21,761 nucleotides of DNA from Defluviicoccus sp. (GTDB lineage: Bacteria > Pseudomonadota > Alphaproteobacteria > MPNO01). The translations under genes were made by a program, and so were the position numbers. The stretch is taken from the NCBI GenBank assembly GCA_028820945.1, contig JAPPHW010000351.1, positions 1-21,761 of the forward strand. Reading direction: 5' to 3'. The notes under the pieces are model-generated. The model was not told the origin of the DNA. It did not search any database and saw only the letters and a list, made by a program, of their open reading frames with translations. Positions 1 to 7,689 of the stretch are shown here, one piece after another. The first letter of the stretch is position 1; the number at the start of each line of letters is the position of its first letter.

Positions 1-231
1 CCGCCGCGACACGGTCCGCGCCGAAAGCCCCCGCGCGGCAAGCGAGGCGAGGTAGAGCCGTATATGCCTGTCCTCCGCGTTCGCAAGCGTCGGCGAGTCG
101 GGGAGCGTGGCGAGGAATTGCAGCAAATCCTCCGCATCGCGGCGATAGGCGGCGACGGTATTGCCCGCCGCGCCCCGCTCGGCCGCCATCATCTCCAGAA
201 ACGAATCGAGGTGTCGGGCTTCGCCCGCCAT
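1..231 (-). CDS. xerD: Tyrosine recombinase XerD, N-terminal part (cut by window edge)
   Basis: The 77 codons visible encode the start of a tyrosine recombinase of the XerC/XerD group, which resolves chromosome dimers at dif during division. What is seen is the N-terminal SAM-like, core DNA-binding domain: a leading helix reading FLEMMAAERGAAGNT, then VAAYRRD and a later LAARGLSARTVSRR stretch, which is the usual Xer pattern. The catalytic Arg-His-Arg-Tyr domain lies beyond the window. The ATG at 231 is 5 bases after the stop of the 626-aa gene upstream, so the two are probably cotranscribed. The choice of XerD over XerC rests on the neighbouring aroK/aroB locus, where xerD commonly lies in related alphaproteobacteria, and not on diagnostic residues. 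It could be XerC or another integrase-family member. Confidence 0.8.
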   Translation of the reverse strand, partial: MAGEARHLDSFLEMMAAERGAAGNTVAAYRRDAEDLLQFLATLPDSPTLANAEDRHIRLYLASLAARGLSARTVSRR

Positions 232-236
232 GCGCG

Positions 237-2117
237 TTACAGCCCGTGGGCGACCGCGGTCTCGAGCGCCAGCGCTCTCGCCTCCGACGCGAGGCCGACC
301 CGCCGCAGGCTTTCGACCGCCTTTCGGATCGCCGCCGGGCCGGGCGGGTCGGCGTTGGAGCCCGCGAGCCCCAGCAGCACGATCAGGACCGTCTCCCCGA
401 CCCGTCCCGCCGCCGAAGCCTCGTCGAGCGCGCGCGCCCATGCGACGTTCGGGGCGGGGACACGGGCGGGCAGCCCTTCGGCGAGCAACTCCCCCCACCG
501 ACCCGGACCCGGTTCGACGCCCAGGGCCTCGAGGAGCGTAAGGGCGAGGACCGTGGCCTTTCGCGCTTTCTCTCCGTCGTCCGCGTAGGTCGCGTCTCGC
601 CACTTCCGCAACGCCTGCTCGTCCACCGCCCGCGATTCGATATCCGGCGCGGCGAGGAGGCCGAGCGTCCACAACCGGGCTGCGCCTCGGCTCGTTTGCG
701 GGCCGGTTTCGGTCTCGCTTCCGGTCATCCGGAGCCAGCCACGCGCTTCCTCCACGTGCCCCGCCGCCAGCAGGGCGGACACCGCCTCCGGTGCGAACCA
801 GGCGAGCGCGGGATCGGGCGGGATCGATTTCAGGACCGGGGCGCTGGCGCCCGCGAGGATATCCCGGCCGCCCTTTTCCCGGGCGAGACCGAAAGCGCGG
901 CTGAGGATGAGGGCCTTCATCGAAGGACCCTCGGCGGCCGCGGCCTCGCGCAGCAGCAGCGCGCGGCCGCGGGGTCCCCATCTCCCTTCCGCGGTCGAGA
1001 CCGGGTGCTCGAGCTCGGCCTCCGGCCATTGTATCGCGGCGTAGAGTTCGCCGAGTCCGTCCGCACCGATTGCGCCGTAGAGAAAGGCCCGTTCTCCCGC
1101 TTCCAGGCGGAGGTCGAGATCGGCGTTCGGGCTCGCGACCACCGTGCGCAGGACCGCCGGCCGGTCGGAACTCAGAACGTCGGCCGGCAGGGGGATATTG
1201 GCGGCCCGCATCATCGCGAGATCGAGGCCGGCGGGGTCGGGCAGGCTTTCCACCGCCGCGGGCTCGCCCCCGTTGAGCGTCTCGATCAGTTCCGAAAACA
1301 GCTCGGCGTCGGCCTCACCGCGTTCGGCAAGGACGTCGACGATCATGTCCGCCCGCGCTCCGTCGCCCGACAGCAACAGGCAAAACGCAAATGCGCGCTG
1401 CCAATAGGGTTCCGCCGAGCGGGCGGCGAAATCGCGTACCCGTTGGCAGGCGCCGGCATTGTCGTTCTGCAGGAATAGCGCCTCGACCGCGCTGCGGGCC
1501 AGCGATTCGCCGGTCCGCTCCACGGAGATCTGGTCGGCGAGCCGGCTTGCCGCGTCCACTTCTCCGAGCTCCACCATCCGGGAGACCCGCGAAGTCAGGA
1601 GATCCGGTCCGTTCGACGCGCCTTGCGGCGCTTTCGCGCGGGTCGCGAGCAGCCTGATCGCGAGTTTACGGGCCGCGACCGACCGGGTCCTCGCCGGCAA
1701 TCTCGAGATCAGCTTTTCGATCAGGCCGCGCTTCGATCCCTGCCAGATCGAGATGCCCAGCCCGCCCTCCGCCGAATCGATCAGCCCGACGGCCGCCGTA
1801 TCGAGATCGCTCAGCGCGGTCGTCGTCACCCCGCCGGCATCGGGCGCGCGCGTATCCTCCGCCGGGGTCGGGGACGGCTTCGGCTCTTGCATCTCCTCCG
1901 GCGGCGCGGCAGGCGGAGGGGCGCTGCCCGGAGGCACCAGGCGAACCGGCGCGGTCCGCGAATCGGACGGTGCCGCCTGTGCGAGCCGGATGGGATCGTC
2001 GCCCCGGGCGGCCCGCTCGCTCGCGGTTCCAGCCGGCGCGCCGAGCGCGATACTGGCCGCCGCGATCGCGCCGGCGAGGGCGATGCGCGTCCCGGACCTA
2101 TCGGGGCAGGCGATCAT
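237..2117 (-). CDS. Exported alpha-helical repeat protein of unknown function, 626 aa
   Basis: I do not recognise a named family with certainty. Residues 10-33 form an Ala-rich hydrophobic segment ending in GAPAGTAS, consistent with a signal peptide. Residues about 62-93 are a Pro/Glu-rich linker (PPGSAPPPAAPPEE and onward). From about 105 to the end the protein is Ala/Leu/Glu-rich and helical, resembling TPR-like or solenoid repeats, and I see no enzymatic motif. A periplasmic or envelope scaffold role is inference. The ATG at 2117 is chosen because it gives the signal peptide and follows a GAGAAGG ribosome-binding site. An in-frame start further upstream would add 66 residues of low-quality sequence that overlap the small gene. 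The gene overlaps the 46-aa gene by 20 bases, and xerD follows 5 bases after its stop. Homologues at this locus are sometimes given misleading names such as antifreeze protein, an artefact of the Ala-rich composition. Confidence 0.75.
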   Translation of the reverse strand: MIACPDRSGTRIALAGAIAAASIALGAPAGTASERAARGDDPIRLAQAAPSDSRTAPVRLVPPGSAPPPAAPPEEMQEPKPSPTPAEDTRAPDAGGVTTTALSDLDTAAVGLIDSAEGGLGISIWQGSKRGLIEKLISRLPARTRSVAARKLAIRLLATRAKAPQGASNGPDLLTSRVSRMVELGEVDAASRLADQISVERTGESLARSAVEALFLQNDNAGACQRVRDFAARSAEPYWQRAFAFCLLLSGDGARADMIVDVLAERGEADAELFSELIETLNGGEPAAVESLPDPAGLDLAMMRAANIPLPADVLSSDRPAVLRTVVASPNADLDLRLEAGERAFLYGAIGADGLGELYAAIQWPEAELEHPVSTAEGRWGPRGRALLLREAAAAEGPSMKALILSRAFGLAREKGGRDILAGASAPVLKSIPPDPALAWFAPEAVSALLAAGHVEEARGWLRMTGSETETGPQTSRGAARLWTLGLLAAPDIESRAVDEQALRKWRDATYADDGEKARKATVLALTLLEALGVEPGPGRWGELLAEGLPARVPAPNVAWARALDEASAAGRVGETVLIVLLGLAGSNADPPGPAAIRKAVESLRRVGLASEARALALETAVAHGL

Positions 2118-2238
2118 CGGGGATGACCTTCTCGACTTTTGCCAAAGGGGGCGGAATATCGGAAATCGCGAAAAATATCGCGCCCGCGGCGAGCGCCAGC
2201 ACGACGCAGACAAGCAGAACGCGGGACCACCTGAACAT
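2098..2238 (-). CDS. Small single-pass membrane protein, 46 aa
   Basis: This short gene encodes MFRWSRVLL followed by one hydrophobic transmembrane segment (about residues 6-26) and a polar tail rich in Pro and Lys that ends KVIPDDRLPR. Basic residues before the membrane segment predict the N-terminus inside and the tail in the periplasm. I recall a small protein with a similar proline-rich, KVIP-like tail at this position next to aroK in other alphaproteobacteria, which supports a real gene; the function is unknown. The ATG at 2238 has a GAGG-like site 13 bases away. An upstream in-frame ATG at 2301 would add 21 residues that do not look like a membrane anchor. The stop lies 20 bases inside the next gene, and its last codons carry that gene's ribosome-binding site, so translation may be coupled. 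Confidence 0.65.
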   Translation of the reverse strand: MFRWSRVLLVCVVLALAAGAIFFAISDIPPPLAKVEKVIPDDRLPR

Positions 2239-2294
2239 TGCGCGAATCGAACCTCGAATCGGGCCGGAGGGAAACGACCGAGCGCCGGATACCG

Positions 2295-2323
2295 GCGACA
2301 ATGGGAGCGATCCATACTATAAT
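2295..2323 (+). promoter_or_regulatory. Candidate sigma-70 promoter for aroK
   Basis: A -35 element GCGACA at 2295-2300 (four of six consensus bases) is followed by a 17-base spacer and a perfect TATAAT at 2318-2323. Transcription would begin near 2330 and leave a leader of about 90 bases before aroK. It lies in the 181-base spacer between the leftward small membrane gene and rightward aroK. I see no equally good promoter for the leftward unit. Confidence 0.5.
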
Positions 2324-2419
2324 TCGATCGGTAATGTATGACTGTGGCAAATTTGCGGCGGGCCGTCGTTCGGCCGCGATAGTCTGCCGCCTCCCAGAGT
2401 TTGCCGAGGGACGGTCGCC

Positions 2420-2986
2420 TTGACCGAACGCGATACCCCGGAAATCCCGCGCTCGATCGTTCTTGTCGGGCTGATGGGGGCCGGCAAGACCTGTATCGGC
2501 CGCGAGCTCGCCGGACGCTACGGGCTGCCGTTCGCCGACGCGGACGATGAGATCGAGGCCGCGGCCGGCTGTTCCATCGAGGACATTTTCGCGCTCTACG
2601 GGGAACGGGAATTCCGCGGCGGCGAACGCCGGGTGATCGCGCGGCTTCTCGACCGGCCGAGGCAGGTGCTGGCGACCGGCGGGGGCGCGTTCATGGACCC
2701 CGACACCCGCGCCGCGATTCGCGCCAGGGCGATTTCGGTGTGGTTGCGGGCCGATCTGGACCTCCTGCTGCGTCGGGTGGCGCGCCGCGACGATCGTCCG
2801 CTGCTGAAGGCGGACGATCCCCGGAAGGTTCTGACCCGTCTGATGGAGGAACGCTATCCCGTCTATGCGGAGGCGGACGTGGTCGTCGATACCACCGAGG
2901 AAAAGCCGCGCGCGACCGCGGCGCGCGTGGCAGAGGCGGTGAGGGATTTCCTCGCGGAGGAACGGACGGCGCAACCGGCGATATGA
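2420..2986 (+). CDS. aroK: Shikimate kinase
   Basis: This enzyme phosphorylates shikimate with ATP to shikimate 3-phosphate, the fifth step of the shikimate pathway, in the cytosol. The 188 residues match the usual length. Walker A is GLMGAGKT at 17-24. The shikimate-binding acidic motif FADADDEIE is at 38-46, Arg66 sits in EFRGGE, and the glycine-rich ATGGGA at 85-90 contacts substrate. The lid arginine is Arg126 in RDDRPLL, and the ERYPVY motif is at 144-149. The start is TTG at 2420, chosen because a GAGGGA ribosome-binding site lies about 8 bases upstream and the Walker A then falls at the normal distance from the N-terminus. The stop overlaps the aroB start in ATGA, indicating translational coupling in an aroK-aroB operon. 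Confidence 0.96.
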   Translation: MTERDTPEIPRSIVLVGLMGAGKTCIGRELAGRYGLPFADADDEIEAAAGCSIEDIFALYGEREFRGGERRVIARLLDRPRQVLATGGGAFMDPDTRAAIRARAISVWLRADLDLLLRRVARRDDRPLLKADDPRKVLTRLMEERYPVYAEADVVVDTTEEKPRATAARVAEAVRDFLAEERTAQPAI

Positions 2987-4092
2987 GCCAGACGCTTAGA
3001 GTCGATCTCGACGATCGCTCCTACGACATTCTCATCGACGACGGGCTGATCGACGACGCAGGCCGCCATCTGGCGCCCATCGCCGGGTCGACGCCGCTGC
3101 TCGTCGTCACGGACGAGAACGTGGCCGGGCTCCATCTGCCCCGCCTCGAATCGTCGCTCGATGCCGCGGGTCTGGCCCATCGCCGCTTCGTACTGCCGGC
3201 CGGCGAGGAGACCAAGAACTTCGCCGAGCTGCAGCGCCTCGTGGAAGCCATTCTCGAAATCGGGCCGGAACGGTCGTCGCTCCTGGTCGCCCTCGGGGGT
3301 GGGGTGGTGGGCGATATCGCGGGCGTCGCGGCGAGCCTCGTGCTGCGAGGCATCGGGTTCGTCCAGGTCCCGACGACGCTGCTCGCCCAGGTCGACAGCG
3401 CCGTCGGCGGCAAGACCGCGATCAACGCTCCTCACGGCAAGAATCTTATCGGCGCCTTCTACCAGCCGCGCCTCGTCCTGTCCGACACCGGCGTGCTCGA
3501 CACGCTGCCGCGCCGCGAACGCCTTGCCGGCTACGCGGAGATCGTCAAGTACGGCCTGATCGACGACCCCGCCTTCTTCGGGTGGCTGGAGGAGAACGGG
3601 CCGGCGGCGATCGACGGCGACGGCGACGCCCGGAAATACGCGATTCGCAAGAGCTGCGCCGCGAAGGCCGCCATCGTCTCCGGCGACGAGACGGAGCAGG
3701 GCGCCCGCGCGCTGCTCAATCTCGGCCACACTTTCGCCCACGCGCTCGAAGCGCGGGCGCGCTACGATGGGGCCGTGCTTCACGGCGAGGCGGTCGCCGT
3801 CGGTCTCGTCCTTGCCTTCGCGCTGTCGGTGGAGCTCGGCCTGTGCCCGGCCGGGGACGCGGCCCGTGTCCGCCGCCATCTGCGGGCCGTCGGCCTCCCG
3901 GTGACGGTCGCCGATCTCGGTATCGACGCCGGCGGCGCAGACGATCTCGTCGCGGCGATGAAACACGACAAGAAGGTGCGCGACGGCAGGCTCACCTTCG
4001 TCCTCGCACGCGGCATCGGCGAGGCGTTCGTCACCTCCGATGTCGCGGCGTCGTCCCTCGACCGGGTGCTCGCCGGAGCGCTTGCCGAATGA
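2983..4092 (+). CDS. aroB: 3-Dehydroquinate synthase
   Basis: This NAD-dependent, metal-dependent enzyme cyclises DAHP to 3-dehydroquinate, the second step of the shikimate pathway. The 369 residues are typical. The NAD-binding loop GGGVVGD is at 105-111, followed by PTTLLAQVDSAVGGKT at 130-145, which binds nucleotide and substrate phosphate. Metal ligands are Glu186 (GYAEIVKYG), His249 (GHTFAHA) and His267 (LHGEAVAVG), and KHDKK lies at 327-331. The same frame is open well upstream of the start, but the ATG at 2983 overlaps the aroK stop and the following MSQTLRVDLDDRSYDI is a typical AroB N-terminus. The gene ends in another ATGA overlap with the CorC-like gene. Confidence 0.97.
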   Translation: MSQTLRVDLDDRSYDILIDDGLIDDAGRHLAPIAGSTPLLVVTDENVAGLHLPRLESSLDAAGLAHRRFVLPAGEETKNFAELQRLVEAILEIGPERSSLLVALGGGVVGDIAGVAASLVLRGIGFVQVPTTLLAQVDSAVGGKTAINAPHGKNLIGAFYQPRLVLSDTGVLDTLPRRERLAGYAEIVKYGLIDDPAFFGWLEENGPAAIDGDGDARKYAIRKSCAAKAAIVSGDETEQGARALLNLGHTFAHALEARARYDGAVLHGEAVAVGLVLAFALSVELGLCPAGDAARVRRHLRAVGLPVTVADLGIDAGGADDLVAAMKHDKKVRDGRLTFVLARGIGEAFVTSDVAASSLDRVLAGALAE

Positions 4093-5399
4093 CCGTTGCC
4101 CTGGTCGCGACGCTCGCGGGCATCGCCATCCTGATCCTGCTGTCCGCCCTCTTCTCGGGCTCCGAGACGGCGCTCACCGCGGCCTCTCATCCCCGCATGC
4201 ATCAACTGGAGCGAAAGGGCGACCGCCGCGCTGGGATCGTGAACCGGCTGCGCCAGCGCAAGGAGCGGATGATCGGCGCCATCCTGCTCGGCAACAACCT
4301 GGTCAACATTCTCGCCTCGGCGCTCGCCACCAGCGTTCTGATCTCCGCCTTCGGCGAGGCGGGGGTGGTCTATGCCACGGTCGCGATGACCCTGCTGGTG
4401 CTCATATTCGGCGAGATCCTTCCCAAGACCTACGCGTTCCACAACCCGGACCGGGTGGCGCTCCTGTTCGCCCCTGTCTTCCGCGTGATCGTCGCCGTGC
4501 TCGGGCCGATCACGGACAGCTTCCAGATCGTCATCCGCGGCATACTCGGCGCCTTCAAGGTGTATTCGCGCGCGGGGGAGGACCGCGCCCGCGCGCTGGA
4601 GGAGCTTCGCGGGGCGATAGAGCTGCACCCCGGCAGCGGGAATTCCGCCGACCATGAGCGCGCGATGCTGCGCAGCATCCTCGATCTCAACGATGTCGAG
4701 GTCGAGATGGTCATGCGGCACCGGAAGGACGTGGTCGCGCTGGACGCCGACCTGCCGGCATCGGAGATCGTCGATCAGGCGCTGGGCAGTCCTCATACCC
4801 GGATCCCGCTGTGGCGCGGCAACCCCGACAACGTGGTCGGGGTGCTGCATGCCAGGGAGCTCGCGCGCGCCGTCCGCGCGCATGCCGGCGATCTCGATTC
4901 GCTCGAAATCGACCGCATCGCCGCGCGGCCCTGGTTCGTGCCCGAAACGACGACGCTGATCGACCAGCTCCAGGCCTTCCGGAGCCGGCACGAGCATTTC
5001 GCGCTGGTCGTCGACGAGTACGGGTCGCTGATGGGAATCATCACGCTTGAGGACATCATCGAGGAGATCGTGGGCGAGATTACCGACGAGCACGATATCG
5101 TCCCCATCGGGGTCCGGCGCCAGCGCGACGGCTCCTACCTGGTCGACGGCGACGTGACGATCCGGGACCTCAACCGGCGCTTCGACTGGGAGTTGCCCGA
5201 CCAGGAGGCGGCGACCATTGCGGGGCTCGTCATCCATGAGGCCAGGATCATCCCCGAGATCGGCCGGATCTTCGTCTTTCACGGTTTTCGCTTCGAGGTG
5301 GTCGGACGGGAGCGGAACCAGCTGACCCGAATTCGCGTCTCGCCTGCCGAAGCGGTGCCGCAGGAGCCACCGAAGGAAAGCGCCGGTCAGGCGGGTTAG
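4089..5399 (+). CDS. CNNM/CorC-type membrane protein with CBS domains
   Basis: The 436-residue protein has the full CNNM/HlyC-CorC architecture. Residues 1 to about 180 are a CNNM (DUF21) transmembrane domain with FSGSETALTAAS at 22-33, LLGNNLVNILASALAT at 66-81 and FGEILPKTYA at 107-116. A CBS pair spans about 200-330 and ends FALVVDEYGSLMGI and EDIIEEIVGE. A CorC_HlyC C-terminal domain occupies about 340-418. Family members are implicated in magnesium or cobalt efflux or resistance; the old hemolysin name is not supported as a function. The ATG at 4089 overlaps the aroB stop. Co-location with aroB is frequent in Rhodospirillales by recollection, with no known mechanistic link to aromatic synthesis. 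Confidence 0.92.
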   Translation: MTVALVATLAGIAILILLSALFSGSETALTAASHPRMHQLERKGDRRAGIVNRLRQRKERMIGAILLGNNLVNILASALATSVLISAFGEAGVVYATVAMTLLVLIFGEILPKTYAFHNPDRVALLFAPVFRVIVAVLGPITDSFQIVIRGILGAFKVYSRAGEDRARALEELRGAIELHPGSGNSADHERAMLRSILDLNDVEVEMVMRHRKDVVALDADLPASEIVDQALGSPHTRIPLWRGNPDNVVGVLHARELARAVRAHAGDLDSLEIDRIAARPWFVPETTTLIDQLQAFRSRHEHFALVVDEYGSLMGIITLEDIIEEIVGEITDEHDIVPIGVRRQRDGSYLVDGDVTIRDLNRRFDWELPDQEAATIAGLVIHEARIIPEIGRIFVFHGFRFEVVGRERNQLTRIRVSPAEAVPQEPPKESAGQAG

Positions 5400-5406
5400 C
5401 GCCGCC

Positions 5407-5835
5407 ATGCGGCTGTGGAGCCTTCATCCCCAATACCTCGATTCGCGCGGTCTCGTGGCGTTGTGGCGGGAGGCCCTTCTCGCCCAGGCGGTGCTGCGCG
5501 GCCGGACGAAGGGCTACCGCCGTCATCCGCAATTGAGCCGATTCCGGGACCGGAACGACCCGCCGGCGTCGATCGCCGCCTATCTGAAAGCCGTCCATGA
5601 GGAGGCGATCGCGCGGGGATACAATTTCGACGCCGGCAGGATCGCGTCTTCCGGCCCGACCGGGCGGATCGACGTATCCGCCGGCCAGATCGCCTTCGAA
5701 TGGGGTCATCTGATGAACAAGCTCGCCCATCGCGCTCCCGAACTGCGCGAGCGCTGGGGCTCGGTGAAGACGCCCCGCCCGCACCCTTTATTCCGGGTCG
5801 TCGAAGGCGGGGTCGCGGACTGGGAACGGCCGTGA
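5407..5835 (+). CDS. Pyrimidine-dimer DNA glycosylase, T4 endonuclease V-like
   Basis: The 142 residues match the small Pyr_excise family related to T4 endonuclease V (DenV), which cuts the glycosyl bond of UV-induced pyrimidine dimers and nicks the abasic site. The N-terminal MRLWSLHPQYLDSRGLVALW followed by Arg21-Glu22 aligns with the phage helix containing Arg22-Glu23, where Glu23 is catalytic. The basic stretch GRTKGYRRHPQLSRF at 32-46 could bind DNA, and AIARGYNFD at 68-76 resembles the phage RGFNI segment. In the phage enzyme the amine of Thr2 is the nucleophile. Here residue 2 is Arg, so the chemistry may differ. The gene starts 7 bases after the CorC-like gene, so it is probably the last gene of the aro operon, and it converges on the sulfotransferase-like gene with 12 bases between. 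Confidence 0.82.
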   Translation: MRLWSLHPQYLDSRGLVALWREALLAQAVLRGRTKGYRRHPQLSRFRDRNDPPASIAAYLKAVHEEAIARGYNFDAGRIASSGPTGRIDVSAGQIAFEWGHLMNKLAHRAPELRERWGSVKTPRPHPLFRVVEGGVADWERP

Positions 5836-5847
5836 CGGGGCGGCCCG

Positions 5848-6900
5848 TCAGATCCGGTTACGGATCTCCGGCGAGTCGGCGGCGTACCGCCTGGCTCGGA
5901 AGATAAAATTGATCTCCCCGAAATGCGGGTGCGCGCCCCAATAGGGGCAGACATATTCCCACACCACGTCGCATTCCGGCGTGACCTCGAAGATCGCGCC
6001 CTTGGCTCCCTCGCAGATCAGGGTATTGCCGCCGGCAAGGCGCTGACAGCCGCTGATATGCGGGCTGTAGAACGAACAGGCGTTGCGCTTCGCCTTGTAG
6101 CGCCAGACCACCTCGGCGGTCTCCGGCTCGATCTCCCAGACCGAGGAGAAGTGGATGTCGGATGCGTAGGCGCCGTTCGCGAACACGAGCACGTTGCCGC
6201 CTTCGATCATCTGGGCGTCGTGCTGACCGCCGAGGTCGTCGTCCTGGAACGTCCATTTCACAGCGCCCGATTTCCGGTCCAGGATGACCAGCAGGTTCAG
6301 GGTCTTGAAGCTGAGGAGATAATCGTCGTTCGGCAGCACGTCGAGCGTATTGCAATGCCCGTAGATCGCGCGCACGGCGTTCCGGTGGAGCGGGTAGCGC
6401 TCAATGTCGAGGTCCGCGATCCGCCATTCCCAGACAAGCTTGCCGGCTTCGTCGACCTCCCGGATTACCTCGCCCAGCATGCCGTCCGGGCGTTCCGTCC
6501 CCGGGACGCCGCCCTTTACCCGCTTCACGGTCTCGTCGTCGAGCCTCTCCCATGCAACGTAGGCGGCGCCGCCCTTAGCCAGCCGGCGCGCATCGTGATG
6601 CTGCATCGGGTCGACATGTTCCCAGACGACGTTGCCGTCCCAGTCGTATTCGCGCATACGGCCGCCCGGGCCGGCCATGATCTGGGGCGCGTCCTCGGAG
6701 CGTTCGCAGACCCAGAGGTTCCCGTTCGGCAGCAGGTACGCGAAGTGCGTCGACCCGCCGCCGGTTTCCCATTGGCGAACGACCTCGCCGGCCATGTCGA
6801 TCAGGTAGACGTCCCTGGTCTGGGTGCGGGAAAAGAGCGTGTAGCCCGGCGTCGACCGGTCCCGGTCGTGCCAAGTCACGCCCGCCTGCTGGACCAGCAT
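5848..6900 (-). CDS. Arylsulfotransferase-like beta-propeller protein, cytosolic
   Basis: The 350 residues fit the ASST (Arylsulfotran_2) beta-propeller family. GYTLFSRTQTRDVYLIDMAG at 19-38 is the typical first strand set. Blade-like units follow, each opening with a histidine: His52 (HFAYLLPNGN), His101-102 (HHDARRLAKGG), His182 (HCNTLDVLPND), His227 (HDAQMIEGGN) and His281 (HISGCQRLAGGN). The C-terminus NFIFRARRY is typical. Characterised ASST enzymes move sulfate between phenols through a phospho-type histidine intermediate and are periplasmic. This protein has no signal peptide, so it probably acts in the cytosol and may not be a sulfotransferase. The ATG at 6900 lies 15 bases after the stop of the VOC gene, so the two form an operon. 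No strong ribosome-binding site is visible. Confidence 0.8.
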   Translation of the reverse strand: MLVQQAGVTWHDRDRSTPGYTLFSRTQTRDVYLIDMAGEVVRQWETGGGSTHFAYLLPNGNLWVCERSEDAPQIMAGPGGRMREYDWDGNVVWEHVDPMQHHDARRLAKGGAAYVAWERLDDETVKRVKGGVPGTERPDGMLGEVIREVDEAGKLVWEWRIADLDIERYPLHRNAVRAIYGHCNTLDVLPNDDYLLSFKTLNLLVILDRKSGAVKWTFQDDDLGGQHDAQMIEGGNVLVFANGAYASDIHFSSVWEIEPETAEVVWRYKAKRNACSFYSPHISGCQRLAGGNTLICEGAKGAIFEVTPECDVVWEYVCPYWGAHPHFGEINFIFRARRYAADSPEIRNRI

Positions 6901-6915
6901 GTCCGGGTCGATCCG

Positions 6916-7440
6916 CTATGCCGGATCGAAGCCCTCCGGCAGGTGCCACTCGGAATAGGAGATGGCGTCGATATCGATCGTGATGCCGTGTCCGCGCGCA
7001 GGGCCCCTGGGCAGGTTGGGCGCGTCTTCGTAGCCTTCGTGGCAGAACAGCTCGATCACGTTTCCCGAGGGGTCGCGGAAGAACAGCAGGGTTTCCACGC
7101 CTTGACGCGTCCACGGGTCCGTCGTCGGAATGCCGCACGCGGCGAGCCAGCCCTGCATTCCGACGAGGGCGTCCGCGCTGCACGCGAAACCGATGTGCGG
7201 ATATTCGGTGCCCGGCTCGATGAAGGTGCATCCCGCCGAGCCGATCCCGATCCGCGCGCCGCAAATTTCGAACAACGCGAAAGCGTCTTCCTTGACCAGC
7301 ATCTTGCCGCCGAGGACGTCGCGGTAGAAGCAAATCCCTTCCTCAAGGTCCCGGCATGGAAAGCTGACATGATCGATTCCGTCGAGGCGGGGCGGACCGC
7401 CGACGCCGATGCTTTGTTCGGTAATCGCGGTTTCAGCCAT
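6916..7440 (-). CDS. Glyoxalase/VOC-superfamily protein
   Basis: The 174-residue protein has the vicinal oxygen chelate fold: IDHVSFPCRDLEEGICFYRD near the start, GTEYPHIGFAC in the middle and DPSGNVIELFCHEGY near the end. The usual VOC metal triad is present as His24, His82 and Glu130. VOC enzymes include glyoxalase I, extradiol dioxygenases, epimerases and fosfomycin-type transferases, and nothing here fixes the substrate. The same frame is open far upstream, but the ATG at 7440 is preceded by AAGGA at 8 bases and is followed by a short leader before the first VOC strand. The arylsulfotransferase-like gene follows 15 bases later. The pairing suggests both act on the same, possibly phenolic, compound, which is inference. 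Confidence 0.85.
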   Translation of the reverse strand: MAETAITEQSIGVGGPPRLDGIDHVSFPCRDLEEGICFYRDVLGGKMLVKEDAFALFEICGARIGIGSAGCTFIEPGTEYPHIGFACSADALVGMQGWLAACGIPTTDPWTRQGVETLLFFRDPSGNVIELFCHEGYEDAPNLPRGPARGHGITIDIDAISYSEWHLPEGFDPA

Positions 7441-7689
7441 GCTAAACGTCCTTCGTTTCTCCGGGTCCGTCATCCTAGGACAATTCCCGTCGCCCAACCA
7501 AGCGGTCCCGCCAGCGCTATCCGGCGAGGAGTCTCCGGGCGAACGGGTAGCGGTTGCAGACGAGCTGAGCCCGCGATCGTCATGGCGGTTGCCTCCCTGG
7601 TGTCGGCATGGACGCGGCGGGTTCATGGACCGGCGTATAATGGCATTCGACGCCGCCAGGCGTGTAGAGAAGGGGACCGTGACACCGCG
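7441..7689. other. Divergent intergenic spacer between VOC gene and ABC exporter
   Basis: These 249 bases are the longest non-coding stretch in the window. They separate the leftward VOC/sulfotransferase-like pair from the rightward exporter. A perfect TATAAT lies at 7636-7641 on the plus strand but has no recognisable -35 hexamer at 16-18 bases. A short palindrome TCCTAGGA sits about 35-40 bases upstream of the VOC start. I see no terminator, RNA gene or convincing small gene. Confidence 0.5.
7636..7641 (+). promoter_or_regulatory. -10-like TATAAT upstream of the ABC exporter genes
   Basis: This is a perfect TATAAT about 49 bases before the ATPase start. The hexamer 17 bases upstream (CGCGGC) does not match a -35, so transcription from here would need an activator or another sigma factor. 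It argues that translation of the ATPase does not start upstream of this point. Confidence 0.3.

Noticed and set aside
246..1478. Open reading frame of 410 codons on the plus strand
   Set aside because: Its Arg/Gly/Pro-rich composition is typical of a shadow frame. The opposite strand encodes a protein with a signal peptide and helical repeats.
3582..4088. In-frame extension of the CorC-like gene upstream into aroB
   Set aside because: The extension is Arg-rich and lies inside the well-conserved aroB. The ATG at 4089 in the ATGA overlap starts the hydrophobic domain directly.
7441..7689. Upstream start for the ABC ATPase within the divergent spacer
   Set aside because: The extension has no conserved ATPase sequence and would place a perfect -10 box inside the coding region.
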